From Buxus sempervirens (Eukaryota; Streptophyta; Magnoliopsida; Buxales; Buxaceae), in contig OX387190.1 of the NCBI GenBank assembly GCA_947561395.2, forward strand, positions 39,544,392-39,608,391: a DNA stretch of 64,000 nucleotides, written 5' to 3'. The notes beneath the pieces are model-generated. The model did not search any database. It saw nothing but the letters and a program-made list of their open reading frames with translations, and had not been told where the DNA came from. Made by a program: the position numbers and the translations under genes. Below, in pieces: positions 1 through 12,409 of the stretch. How positions within the stretch are numbered: the first letter of the stretch is position 1; each line of letters starts with the position of its first letter.

Positions 1-2
1 TA

Positions 3-706
3 GGTGGACCTTATCTCACTTATGTTACTTTGTCAGCTGATGATAACCCACTTCTTATAAAGGTAATTTGCTTTGCTGTTGGGTACCACTTATATTTCAA
101 TCAAGCTCATGCAGCATACATCTACTTGAGTTCAGTTCAATCAAGTTGAATATCAGAACCTTACAATATATTTTTTTTTCTTGTTTGCATATTTATGCTT
201 ACCAGTTCTAACACTTATGATGCAACAAGACAATATATTCAGTCGACTGTAAGGAGATCAATTCTTTAAAAAAAATTTACATCATTTTGCTACAATATTA
301 AGGAAGTGATTCTAAGGTATATATTTTGTCATTTTGATGGGGAACAAAAGATAAGTTTTGTTCATTCCCTTGTCAGTAACATCAGGAGGATTGAGAAGAA
401 TATTTAACATCCATACTTACAATAAAACTCTTCATAAGCTTTATTCTCAATAAGCATGAAAATAGCATGGAAATTATTAATATACCTATTCTAATATTCT
501 CTAATGCTCAAAGAAGATAAAAGTATGCTATCATCATTAAACAAACTGTTTAAGTCACAGATTCCTCAACTGAATAAGTTCTTTCTGCTGGCTTTCAGGC
601 AATGGCTATTGGATTGCAATTGGTTAGCGCATTTTGGTTCTACAAGATTGCAAGGATGGTGAAATACAAACTGACTAGGAGGAGTACATCCAGAAAATTG
701 GTCTAA
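3..706 (+). CDS. TLC-domain-like membrane protein, C-terminal exons (partial)
   Basis: Two coding pieces are visible: 3-62 (runs off the left edge of the window) and 599-706, ending at TAA 704-706. The intron 63-598 has GT and AG ends, and the frame continues across it without a stop. The 55 visible residues include DDNPLLIKAMAIGLQLVSAF followed by WFYKIARMVKYKL, that is, one hydrophobic helix leading into a basic cytosolic tail. This matches my recollection of the C-terminus of plant TLC (TRAM/LAG1/CLN8, TMEM136-like) multi-spanning proteins, which are linked to lipid sensing or sphingolipid metabolism. Only the end of the protein is present, so the family call rests on a short stretch. No polyadenylation site was pinned down; 707-2175 would hold the 3' UTR. 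Confidence 0.6.
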
Positions 707-2175
707 AGCCGATCATCTACCAAGTTGAATTCAAGAGATCCTATTAGATACTACAATACAGAAAGTTTGACGTAAATCTATGCTATGATATCAATAATTG
801 CTACCCATCATTGATTTAGTCACAATAAGTCCTTGTATGGTATCTTGATTTCTGCAGTTTTACCATTGAGAGAGGTTCAAAACATTCAAGTTCAAAAAAG
901 GGGCCTCAAACAACTGGTCAGCGGCACTAAAAACTTAACATTGAGGAAAGCGCCTTTATTTGAAACTGTAGGAAAGGTTCAACATCAACATGATGTATTT
1001 TTCAAACTACCTGCAGTTAGTGATAGAAATCCCATTCTCCTATCCTACTCTACGAAAGAGTTAACTGTCTACTGGTTTGGCATGCTAAATACCTCCAAAC
1101 ATTTTGAAACAAGTAAGCATATCAGGTGGTCAAATTATAATGACTTCTTTTATTTACACAGATAATGTGTCAAGAAAACATGACAGACCAGATAAGACTC
1201 CGTACAAAGGTTAATTGATCAATAACTGGATGGTGGCTGAACTACAGATAGAGTTTAGGTCCATGCTCTCCTTGTATTTATCAATTATCTGTACATGATC
1301 ATATTGCCTATTCTAGGAAACAAAAGAATCGAATGGTCATGTTTTAAGCTTTGTAGAATCCTACTCTTACGAGTTTACTCAAAATCTATACAGAGTCTTT
1401 ATCTTATTTATAAGCATTTAGCGTAGATAGCTACAAACATAGGTAGTTATTTAAGTAAAACATCAATGTCTTTTATAAAAGTAGAGATTATAACTATCTG
1501 TACATCTAGCCTAACATTTCATGTATTTGTCTGAGCATCCATATTTTCTGTATCCAGTCATTCACTATCCACAAAACAATAAATCCGAAACTGAACCAGT
1601 CTAGAAGCAGTTCAATATAAATATGAATCACGATAACATAAGACGAACTTGTAATTAATACAAGTGAAGCATGCATGTGTAGATTATAAAAGGATAGGTT
1701 GAAAGCCGTTAAAAATAAGAATACGATAAGAATGGTGAGGGATACGAATACCTAAAATCGTAAATTAGGAAGAGTATGTCTTACACCACTGGAAGTTTTA
1801 AGGCTTCATCCAGAACTTTGAAGGCTGCGGTGCGCTCCCCAATCAAGAGAAGATTCGATGGAACGAAGAACTACCAGCTGAATGCAGTGCAGAGACAAAA
1901 TCATTGTTGTCCGCACATGGCATTAAGAGACAGCAAGCTGAGAGAAAGAATTGGAGTTGGTGGACTGTCAAAATTGCGTGAAGAACAGCTTACGAAAATG
2001 AAAAACACAGATGATGAATTAGAAAGGTCGGAGACAAATCATAAATGATCAAACGCTCGATTTCTTTTCTTTCTGTCAGTCTTCTCTTCACCGTAGGCTT
2101 CCGACACAATCTTTCGAGTTATCGTCACATGGGGTTTCGACAGACGGACGTCGACACTCGTACGGTGGTCCAACT
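707..2175. other. intergenic, 3' flank of the TLC-like gene
   Basis: AT-rich sequence with no reading frame I can assign. An open frame at 833-1165 (110 codons) and one at 1776-2048 (90 codons) show no recognisable domain and no splice context, and I regard them as chance. No RNA gene or transposon ends were seen. Confidence 0.5.
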
Positions 2176-2920
2176 AGGCTGATCAGTTCCGGGGACGACA
2201 ATGTTCATGTGCGCTCCAGTTTCAGTCCAGTTGATAAGTTCCTCTGGTCTTATAGATTAATTTTCATTGTATTGCTTCCTTAGCCGAAGCTTGTGTTCAC
2301 GTCGCTATTGACATTGTTATTATTAACTTGTTATTAGCTTCCGCAACTTATATTGTGTTGTGATAATTTTCCAACATGAACGGGCTGATAGGTTCATCAT
2401 TTTGTTAACAATACTTTGTTGCGGAACATTAGGTTGGTTCTCTCTCGCAGACACGGTTTTTTTTTCTGCATTCCAGCATTAGATGATCAGGGTAGTCTCA
2501 ACCTTTCTTCTCTCCACAATTGAAGTTCTTTATAACGAAATACGGTACTTAGCGAGAAAAGGGCTGTTATATATTTCTCAATGTACTGATCTTACACACT
2601 ACCAGATCTAAAATAATCTCTTCAGATCTAATACGATTACAAAACATTTACAAATATGAAAAATTCAGATCTCAGCCAGGCTACTTTCATGATTCCTTGA
2701 TTTTAGAATCTTGACAATTCATTTATATTTCTTCATCAAGTTTCCTTGTTTTAGGTGATTTAGTCATGATCTTCTAAACCACCAATCATTATACATTCTT
2801 CCAATAGTTACTTATGATTGATTTTTGGCTCTGTGGGATGGTCTGATGCCTTGCCAGACGAGACAATTCTATCAGCTTGCTTAGAAACCGTAAGTGGGGT
2901 GTCGCTACTTGTATAAGTAT

Positions 2921-3714
2921 GGGAAAATTATGAAAACCACCAATTTTTTCCCGATTATTTATAAAAACATGCTTTGAAAAAATCAAATATTAAAAAATGT
3001 ACAACTTTCCCATATAGTGTTTTTGTCCAAAATCGAAGATTTAACTTATATCCTACGATGACAAGCATATCAAGCACTTTTCAAAGTTCAAAAATTACCT
3101 TTCCATTAATCATACGAAAGTATGATTAATCGAAATCAAACGAACGTATAAACTTTGAATCTGGCTTTCATCATGCATCCATGAATTTTGATCAATCAAA
3201 AACCTTTCGATTAATCACAAAACAACAATTTAAGATTTCGGTTAATCAAAATTTCAAATTATCGAGAATACACGTTAGATCTTCAAGGATATCGAACAAA
3301 TTATCGACGAATACAAGTATGATCTTCGTGGGATACATACAACATAAACCTAAAATATTAGGTTGACCACCATGGAAACAAGCATGATCATCGTTAAATA
3401 CAAATTAAATATTCGAAAGATACAAGTTTAATAATCCACAGATACATGTTAGTTCATTGTGAATCTTCGATAATCGTCACGACTTTTCGATTAATCGGAA
3501 CTACCACTCAATTAATCAATAAATCTCAATGTTGATTGTTCCATTGGCGTAATTGAACATTTTATCGATTATTCGTAAAATATGCAATCAATCAAGCTAC
3601 AATGATTTCAGACTAAAACGCAATTATATGGGAAAAGTTGCATGTTTTTAAATATTTGACTTTTCACGTTTTTATAGATACATGGAAAAAGTTGATGGTT
3701 TTCATAATTTTCCC
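2921..3714. mobile_element. non-autonomous TIR transposon (MULE-like MITE) inside the pseudogene
   Basis: The 794-bp element begins GGGAAAATTATGAAAACCA and its reverse complement begins with the same 19 bases. The arms continue imperfectly for about 110 bp on both sides. The paralogous intron near 56995-57030 gives the empty site TAACTAT; TAAGTAT precedes the left end and TAAATCT follows the right end, which suggests a decayed target duplication of about 7-9 bp. There is no transposase frame; a 61-codon frame at 3181 is not recognisable. Long TIRs favour a Mutator-like origin, but hAT cannot be excluded. Confidence 0.75.
3105..3130. repeat. perfect 11-bp stem hairpin inside the TIR element
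   Basis: ATTAATCATAC at 3105-3115, loop GAAA, then GTATGATTAAT at 3120-3130. It lies within the body of the 2921-3714 element, where ATTAATC-like words recur in both orientations. Confidence 0.6.
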
Positions 3715-4097
3715 TAAATCTTAAGGTTTTTATTGTCAGAAATTCAACGTCAAGTCATTTGGATTTTTATTTCCAAGACAAGCTTTATATACTTAGTTGA
3801 GTTATGCCTTGAAAGAGGACAGGCAGGCTGGGGGTATATCATTATATAAGTCCAAATGTTATTTGGTTTTTGCGTGTTAAGTGGACCAAATAAGATTCTA
3901 GATTCAATCAAATTCTAAAATACAATTTACTAAAAACTGGATTTTGGATTTTAAAAACCAACAATTAAAATTAACCCCTAAATTTGACGTCTTTCTAGAT
4001 TATTTTCATGGGAACGCGGAGCAGATTCTTTTAGGAAAGGTTCCAGCTTCTCACCTACAATTTCTACTTTTAGGCAGCATTTGTATACCTAGAATTC

Positions 4098-4310
4098 TCT
4101 CAAATTCGGAGCTCCCAAGCGTCCGACGTTTTCTCCTTTTCCCGCTATCAAAACGTTAAGCATGCAGGAAGGAATCCCATGTTTTCTTCCTCCTATGCAA
4201 TCTCTCAAATTCGGAGCTGCCAAGCCTCCTACGTTTGCTCCTTTTCCCGCCATCAAAATGCTTTCTGCATACAGGAATCCCATGTTTTCTTCCAGATTCC
4301 CGGTATCAAA
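4098..4310. repeat. tandem duplication, period about 105 bp
   Basis: Two adjacent imperfect copies start at 4098 and 4203, each beginning TCTCAAATTCGGAGCT and each containing AGGAATCCCATGTTTTCTTCC. They lie beyond the 3' end of the V-ATPase gene, so the overlapping short frames on both strands here are probably products of the repeat. Confidence 0.75.
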
Positions 4311-4959
4311 AAGCCTCCAATGTTTTTTCCTATTCCCGGTATCACAATTCAGTCTTAGGGAATGAAAACGGGACACAAGAACCTTGGATACGTTCGCAGT
4401 CCTTACATGTCTTGACCCAATTGCCACAGCAGAATGAGCCGCAGGGATGTTTCTACGTGACAGATAAAAAGGAAAATCACCTCCATTGACCAGAAAGAGA
4501 CAATGCCCTTCAACTAAATGTCTGTAACACAACTAAATGGCTTCATTCAATTACCGGCATTACCGGCAGATGCCAGAGCGACTTTGGCTGTTTCCGCAGC
4601 ATCTTAAATACAGATATATACCATCCAAAATCAGAATGGATTTGAAAGCAGCCGATATTACCCTGGCAATGGCATTAAGGTGATCCTAGTATCATGGTTT
4701 AATAGTTGACCTACTGGTCAAAACACAGAGATACAGATACATATATAGGAGGCACATATATAAGAACCTGGACTCTTTAACAAACAAATTCTCCAGCAGC
4801 AAATTAAGAAACAATAACTATTATTACCTACCCAGCAGACATCAGTCATGCAGAGCAGCAGCACCAATATCTGCAACAAACAATAAACAGAGAGAAACAA
4901 AAGTGATGTACACAACAAATGGGAAGATCATTAGGTGCACCTTTAGTGTTGTGAAGCAC

Positions 4960-7900
4960 CTAAAATATAAATACAACGCTGTCATGAACTCTAGACTTCT
5001 GGTTCTGAGCCACACATTCAGAGATCCACATCAGGTTCCTGATCTCCTGCTCCCTCAACCTCATGTACGCAAAGAAAACCCCATAATGGAACTGTGAAGC
5101 AAGTGGAAAACAGAGATTCATTATGAACAATAAAAATACGCATCCAACCATTCGCTGCTGTTTCATGACATAAATTACTAGTTACAGGGTTATAAAGGGG
5201 GATTTGTAGATCCTTGGCATCTGAAATACACACCTGCTGTTCAAATGCCAAGCGATGCCTTTTCACCTCTTCTTCATAGAATGCCTTATCAAGCATCTGG
5301 GTCTCTCCATAAGCCAATTTTGCAAAAATAGGCTGATAAGGAGGATATTTCTCCATAACACCACGAACCTACACCAGCATCCAGACATAGGACAAAAAAG
5401 CCATAAGCAATGTTTGATTCCGAACAAGAAGAAAACAGAAACAGACAAGAAATAGAGCCAAAATTCAGTCAGCTATGCATCACGTCAATAGTTTTATTAA
5501 CAGGTTAATCTCCTTGATACCTATCAAGCACCAGTATCACATCAAAACGAGAGTACAAACTTCTATATCTCGCTACTGATCTCAACCCACCACTTCTGAA
5601 TATCAACAAGCGTCTTTTAAAGATTTGATTGGTGTCTAGATAAACTCCGCCAGTGTTTGGTCTTTTTGCTATATCTTTTATGCACTGCCGGTCCCAAGCC
5701 CGGATAAAAGGAGGATACATCCAGTTGCTGAATCTATTATAACATAAATCTCGATTTAGAATCCCATACATACCAGGGCATCATACAAAAATGGCACACT
5801 GCAATAACACCCAGTTGCAGTGAGACCTGAGCAAGGTTTGGTTAGAGAATCCATATTAAACGATGCACTATAGCATCACCAGGTTGCAGCAAGAAGTGAG
5901 CAAGGGTTCTCATGTCAAGTTGATGAACGCAAGTAAAGAAGCCAATCCAAGAGAGTAGGGTTTTGCTTAGGTACTTGAAATATAAGAACTTCAACTAAAA
6001 AGAAACTAAAGCTGTAAAATCTAATGAAAAGAAGGCGAATAAATATAACGTACTTACAAAAAAACGAAATGGAAAGGAGATAAGGACAGGAGATTAATGA
6101 GTATAGGAGACAATAGAAATGGGATAAGAATAATGGAAGATAAAAATATGAAAAATAACGTTGTCAGTGTTAGAAAATTAGTGATAGCATAATATTGATT
6201 TAGTCAATCATAAGTCAAAAAAAATTTATACATTATTAGTGCCTATGCACCTCAAGTAGGTTTAGATAATAACATCAAAAAACTTTTTTGGGAAGAAATG
6301 GACAAGCCGATACAAGGCATATCAAAAAGCAAAGGAATATTATAGTAGGCGGCTTAAATGGTCATGCAAGAGATGTAAGTAATGGTTATCACAGAATTCT
6401 TGGCAAAAGAGGCTTTAGTCAAATGAAGGACAGGGGAGAATCAAATCTTGAGTTTGCAGTGGCCTACAAGCTTGCTTTATCAAATACTCTTTCTCAAAAG
6501 AAAACTTAACATTTGGTGATGACTTTAAGAGAGGACCAAATTGGAGCCAAATTTAATTTTTTTATTTTTAGGAATTAGAATTGAACTAGCTACTTGCAAG
6601 TTGCAAAGATTGTAAATTTTTTCAAGCGAGAATTTACCTTCGCAACATAAGTTAATTGTGATAGATATTGGTCTAAAGAAGTGGAAGAAAGACAAATACA
6701 CTGAAATGAAACTAAAAATAAAATGTTGGAAGTTGAAAGGGGAGAATTTATTAACCTTTAGGAATAAGCTAATGAATGAGGCCAATTGGGACCTTATGTA
6801 TGATTCAACTAGGATATTGAATGAAACGACCAATTGCATCAAAAGAATTGAGAACGAAGTCTTAGGAGAATAGTGAGATAGTATTCCATCTAAGAGAGAA
6901 ATTTGGTGGTGAAGTGAGTCAACTGATGTAGTCCAAGAAGCTATATAAAAAAATACTTTATTTTAAAACTTGAAAAAAGAGTAAAACCCAAGAAAACTCA
7001 AAAATATATAAAAATGTTAAAAAAGAAACCAAGAAAAAAAAATAGAGAGGATATAAAACATGCTATGAAACTTGTATGATAAGTTGTATTAAAGAAGGTA
7101 AAAAATTTATTTATAAACTAGCAAGATTTAACGAGAGGAAAAAGAGATACTTGGATCAGGTAAGATGTAAAAATATTAAAGAATCAAGATTTTTAGTAAA
7201 AGATTTATATTCTGCATTGAGGATAGCATTAATCAAACTAGAAAACAAATCTATATTCGTAAGATTTTAGCTGCAAAAGTTAAAGAGGCTCCAGCTGCTC
7301 CAGCTAAAATGAAAATAGGAAAAGAATTGGGCCCATGTGGCATCCCTATAGACATATGAATTTACATGACAGATATTATCATATCTTGGTTGACTAAATT
7401 GTTTAATTAAATCTTACGGATTGAGGAATGCAAATACTTGGAGGCTTTGTACAGTAATACCAATATCTAAGAATAAGGGAGATGTAGAAGATTGTGCAAA
7501 TTACCATGAAATTGAACATATGAGTCACGCTATGAAATTGAAGGAAAGGGTGGTTGATCATAGATTAAGACTAATAACTAGAGTGATAGAAAACCAATTT
7601 AGATTTATGCCTGTAAGGTCCACCTAGAAGCTATATTTTTACTAAGATTGCTATAGAGAAGTCTAGAAAAAACAAAAAGGATCAGCATATGGTTTTATTG
7701 ATTTGGAAAGAGCATATGATAAAGTTCAAAGGAAATAAATTTAATGGACTTTGGACAAAAAAAAAGGTGTACCAATGAATCATATTGATGCAAATTAAGG
7801 ATACATATGAAGGAGGCGTAACTAAAATAAAAACTGTTAGCAATGAAACACCTAAGTTTTCAAAAAAGATAGGCTTGCACCAAAGGTCAACTATTAGCCA

Positions 7901-10900
7901 TTATTTATTCGCTTTAGTTATGGATGAGTTAACGAGTCATATTTAAGATAAGCTCCCTTAGTGTATGTTATTTGCAAATAATATAATCTTGGCAGAACAA
8001 GTAAATGTTCAATTAAAATTGTGGAGTGACGCCTTAAATTAAAGGGTTTTGAAATGTTGGTATATGAAACCGTGCGATAATCAAGAAAGAATAATATACT
8101 ATTTAGAGAAAATCCCCCCGCCCCCTGAATGTTACAGCCCTAGCACATATACCGTGGGATAATCAAGAAAGAATAATATACTATTCAAAGAAACACCAAC
8201 CCCCCCCCCCCCCCCCCCCCCCGGCGGAATGTTATAGCCCTAGCCCTGATATATTAGAGATTGCACGTCAAGTACTTCCCCCGAGGCTGCTCCTGTGCTG
8301 CTGCCAAAGAAGTTTTATACAGTGTTAATTAAGGTTTTACTACTTCAACCTTTTCTTTTCTCTCTATGCATTTGAAATGTTTTGTAGCATATCACTTCTA
8401 GACTTTCTTGGCATGATCATAGGGTTGGCAGGCCTCCAAACCCCTTTCTAGTTCCCTTTTACAGCCCTTACACACCATTATGTGCAGAGCCGTTTTCATC
8501 CCTATGATGCCTGCTAGTAGATTCAATGACCATTCTTTTCTTACCGATGATGTGCCAAGAAAAAGATCGTGGGTGTTCAATCGTTAAGTCTAATTTCCTC
8601 ACATACCCTTACCATTTGCCCCCTACCCCTCTCTTTCCCACGACACACACCCTACCCTCGCCCCCAGCACCTTGGTTCAAACCACATCAAACAAGTTAAA
8701 TTATACAGTGGAGAGGCCTCTCCCCATAGGCTTCACCCGTGTGACCCACCCCAATTGAACCCAGATTAAAGTATAAGCAACGATCCAACATAAAATAAGT
8801 CTTACGAAGATTGAATAAATGAAATGTCATTTTAATACAACTAACAATTTAACTAATGGAATTATTAGAATTGACAAGCAAGATAACCCTTTTAGCAATA
8901 AATTCAGATATCTTAGATTAGTAATACAAAAAGATGGAGAAAATGATGAAGATGTAGCACATAAGATATAAAGCTGGTCGGCTTAAGTGGAAGGGTTCTT
9001 CTAGGTATTATGTGATAAGCATGTACCACTTAAATTAAAAGGTAAGTTTTATAAGACAGCAATTAAACCAACTATATTTTATGGTACAGAATGTTAGGCA
9101 ACAAAGAAACATGTTCAAGAAATGAATGTTACCAAGTTGAGGATGCTATGATGGACATGGGGCAAAACTAGAAGAGAAAAAGTAATAAACTAATTTATTC
9201 CAATGTGGTTAGGCATAGCATGCATTGGAGGAAAAAATTGATGAGAGTAGGTTAAGGTGATTTGGACATGAAAAGACCTAGAGATGTATATATAAGGTGT
9301 GAGAAGATGCACATTAAAGTGCCTAAGAGATGAAGAGGCAGAACTAACTTTGGTGGGAACTCACTTGCGTTGATGATGATAATAATGATTCGTGTCTACA
9401 CATGTCTAAATATGTAAAGTCCCACATTGAGCACTCTATGTTTACAACTACCAATTATATAATAGAAATATTAAAAAGCCGTATATGGCCACAGGCATTT
9501 AAAAAAAGGCACATTTCCTTTTGAAAGTATTTCCGGACAAACTTTTCAAATTTCTGCCTATCTATATTAAATATATATTACAGAACTAGTGTTACTACTA
9601 GAAACACAAACACCAATCTCGAGATTATAGATTTATCCAAGCCTTAAGAAAGTGTACTGATCAAAAATTGATTTTATCGAACAATAAAAAGACCATTTTA
9701 ACATCTAGGTCAGAAAGAGAATGACTGCTTCATAAGTTCAAATTGAATAGATAGTGGCTAACCTGATCAGTGTCCTCACATACAGCAAGTTCTTCATGGC
9801 CATAAGGATAACTGCCAAAAAACAAATATGTTGTTGTTGACAATTAGTGGTTACTCCCTGTTTGGTTTTGCAGTTGAGATGATGGGAGATAGAGATGGAA
9901 AGACAACTCACAGTAAACCAAAACTAGAGTAGAGCTTCTTCCGGTCATCTCTTGTAAGCTCTGTACCAATGCTGCACACCGTAAGCCAAATAAATTAGAT
10001 GAGAAAAACTTTCCCAAATAAGGTTTTAGATTTACTGAAAGAGCTCCACATTAGAAACGATATTAGCAACTAAAAATACGGCAAAGATTTTAAAAACTAA
10101 ATTTACCTGTTTATTGTGATATTTACAGCCCTTCTGTCAGCCTCAAAGGCTAAGAGATCAGACATAATCTCTGCAGTGGCACCCCCTATTTTCTGTTTTG
10201 AAAGTTATTGGGAAAGGCCCTCACAGAAATGAAAAGAGAATCCTACCATACAAATTAAGCGAATAACCCTCACCTTACAGAACCTATAGAAATCCTCAAG
10301 GTAAGCCTTGTAAAGAGTATTCCTCATAATTTCAATATTCATGTCATCCAGGTCCTACAGTAATTGCAGTAATAGATGGTGAGGAAATAGAAGGTATACA
10401 AAACTACAGATTTCTCAGAATCGTCAGTGAAATTAATCAAAAAAATTTGTTGATAAGCTTGGTGGTCTTGTATGAGGATAGAAAACAATAGGTAACAGAA
10501 CCATCAAAATAGTTGCAGCAAATTTTATATGATGATCATGTGGTGAGAGAAACACCAAGAATTTTGTAATCCTTCTTTAGCAAGATGAAAATTTTTCTGA
10601 CATTATAAAGGCACTATTAATGTTTTACAAAGAAATTGTCTCTCTACATCCTCAAATACACAGTAGTTCAATTTCCTTATCCTTATATTACAAAAGCACC
10701 ACTAATGATTTGTATGGAAATGAACAAACAGGAAATATAACATAATCAACCAAGTCAGTACCTCAGATGTAATGCACTCAGCAAAGTATGGAGCCAACGG
10801 TGTGTCAACAAGTACCAATCTGTAAAGCTCACGCATATTCTGAGCTACTGCAAGAGTAGCAATACTGAAAAAAAACAAAATCAAGTAAAAATGCAACCTT

Positions 10901-11969
10901 GAATACTGCATAAACATCAAGAGTGAGCCAGAGTTTATGATGGAATACTACCTGTCAAACATACCCAGAGGATGGCATTTCTCTAATAGTTCCTGAACAT
11001 CTCTTTCATGCAAGGTTCCAGTAACAATAAGGACAACATTGTCAATCATGTGACCATATCTGGAGAAAGTAACAGGTAATTAAATTTTCTCTAATACCAC
11101 AAATGGAGAAAACAAGTTCACATGTAGCAGATCTGATTACCTAGAAGATAAAAGTAGAACAGAAAATATTAGGTACAAAGTAAGCTAAATATACATTATA
11201 AATGTGAGAAGAGATAAATTGAAGCATACGTGGTATATTCTAGGAAGGTTGATAACGGTTCTGTGGCTTGGGATAGCATGTGCCTATGCTCATCAACCAG
11301 TTTTAGAGTGCATTTCTCAACAATTGTAGTGGTATGCAATGGGGAAGGTTCTGTAAGCAGATAAAAGAAAGGATAAGCTTGTGCAGTACATGTAGTTTCA
11401 GTAATTAAAAAGGAAGGAAATCCTAAGTTAAACTAATCTTGTAAATAGCACACATTAGCAGCAACTGAAAGCCACCGTAGACGCTCTAGTAAATATAACT
11501 TAACAAATAGCACTAAACACATTAAACTGCTCGAGAAATAAAACCCTTGATCGATCATATGAAGGAACTCAATGGAATAGAGATCTGGAATTTCATTCCA
11601 GACTCTTTCCTTGTCTTTGAATTTCCAGATCAATACCCGAACCACAAGGTTCAGATGGGAAGTCTAGGTCACACATTCCAGTAATCCTGAGAATCAAATT
11701 AAAAATTATCATAAAATCCGATCATGTTGAAAATTTTCAGAAGAGAATCTACCACAATTCAATCTGAAAATCAACCAATTCAACTCACCATTCTGCAGAT
11801 ATGGACCGTACTCGGTCGCCGAAAGATGCATCTTGATATCGTCTAGGGTTTCACATTGACACAGATTGTTGTAATCAGCAGCCGTGAGAAGGCCAGATCT
11901 GTGTCCTCGGACGATAGCTTCGAGATATCCGGAATGAATATTGAAAGTTAGGGCTTCAAAGCCGTACAT
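4960..11969 (-). CDS. VHA-d: V-type H+-ATPase V0 subunit d
   Basis: Ten coding exons on the - strand, in gene order: 11969-11789, 11350-11230, 11059-10952, 10864-10762, 10354-10274, 10192-10107, 9971-9912, 9811-9763, 5368-5234, 5091-4960. All junctions are GT-AG and in phase; the total of 1056 nt gives 351 residues, the usual plant length. The protein starts [20 protein letters not shown] and ends HDSVVFIF. Subunit d is a non-membrane V0 component that caps the proteolipid ring on the cytosolic side and couples it to the central stalk of the proton pump of vacuole and trans-Golgi membranes. No catalytic motif is expected. The intron between exons 8 and 9 (5369-9762, 4.4 kb) contains an antisense LINE. 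The start is the first ATG of the conserved N-terminus. Confidence 0.96.
6170..9391 (+). mobile_element. decayed RTE-type LINE in VHA-d intron 8 (antisense to the gene)
   Basis: Fragments of an endonuclease-reverse transcriptase polyprotein can be followed on the + strand with many stops and shifts. They are an endonuclease piece near 6245-6480 ([11 protein letters not shown], then [14 protein letters not shown]), RT pieces near 7480-7730 (ending [13 protein letters not shown]) and C-terminal pieces near 8900-9300 ([25 protein letters not shown]). The 3' end is a run of GATGATGATAATAATG at about 9375, typical of the simple-repeat tails of RTE elements. Limits are approximate. It is interrupted by about 0.75 kb of unrelated sequence from about 8060 to 8800. 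Confidence 0.7.
8069..8245. repeat. two tandem copies of an ~80-bp unit with a 23-base C tract
   Basis: Unit 1 (about 8069-8150) and unit 2 (about 8151-8245) share GATAATCAAGAAAGAATAAT and the later word ATGTTA(C/T)AGCCCTAGC. Unit 2 carries C23 at 8200-8222 where unit 1 has a short C-rich stretch. It is part of the sequence that splits the RTE LINE. Confidence 0.75.
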
Positions 11970-12409
11970 CCTTGAATTTTATTGGAGATCGTTGGTCTAA
12001 CTCGGAGCAGATTTCGAATAATTGAAAGATTGAGAGGGCCAACGTAGAAGGTCGACTCAGATGAACCGGCGATCTGGTGACATCAAAACAAATGAATCTG
12101 AAGAAAGAGGGATTAGGAAAAAACACAAACCAAGGTATTCCAGTGACGGCCAGTTCCGGTGGATTCCGGAAACTCCAATGGATCGTAGGGTTGAAAACCC
12201 CCTTAATTTGTCCGTCACAAGCGGCATGCCGGTCAAAATATCAACGGCAATATCGTCGTGAAAGAGAGGGAGGCGAGAGGAGAGAGAGGCGGTAATACCT
12301 GCTTCTTCGTGCTTCGGCGAAGAGAAGAAGGCTGGAGAGCGGACGGCAGGCGATTTCTCAGAGCGAGGAAATAAATTCTTTTATTATTCTTTATCAGAAA
12401 TAAAAAAAA
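11970..12409 (-). promoter_or_regulatory. VHA-d 5' leader and promoter region
   Basis: The 440 bp between the VHA-d start codon and the edge of the Mutator-like element. Around 12260-12330 it is rich in GA/CT words, common in plant 5' leaders. No unambiguous TATA box was found. Because the element at 12410 begins so close, distal promoter sequence must include or lie beyond it. Confidence 0.4.

Larger units (their letters stand above)
2176..3885 (+). pseudogene. truncated duplicate of exons 15-16 region of the ATG27-like gene
   Basis: This stretch aligns in order and orientation with about 56510-57170 of the ATG27-like gene: intron 14 end, exon 15, intron 15, exon 16 and part of intron 16. 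The exon 15 copy (2392-2432) is 41 nt against 67 in the parent, a 26-nt deletion that shifts the frame. The exon 16 copy (2837-2889) has lost 1 nt, and its acceptor reads CTGTGG where the parent has CTGCAG. The donor after exon 16, GTAAGTGGGGTG, is still identical. Intron sequence is carried too, so this is a DNA-level segmental duplication, not a processed copy. Two insertions separate the aligned blocks: about 2525-2795 (unclassified) and 2921-3714 (a TIR element). No other exons of the parent were seen here. Confidence 0.85.

Noticed and set aside
833..1165. 110-codon open frame downstream of the TLC-like gene
   Set aside because: No domain, no splice context and composition like the surrounding AT-rich DNA.
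1776..2048. 90-codon basic open frame
   Set aside because: No recognisable family and no supporting signals; chance is likely.
4089..4532. 147-codon frame on the - strand and overlapping + strand frames
   Set aside because: They run through the 105-bp tandem repeat; repeat-generated open frames with no family match.
8560..8770. possible tRNA-derived SINE on the - strand (GGTTCAATTGG, box-B-like)
   Set aside because: No convincing box A, tail or target duplication; only one weak motif.
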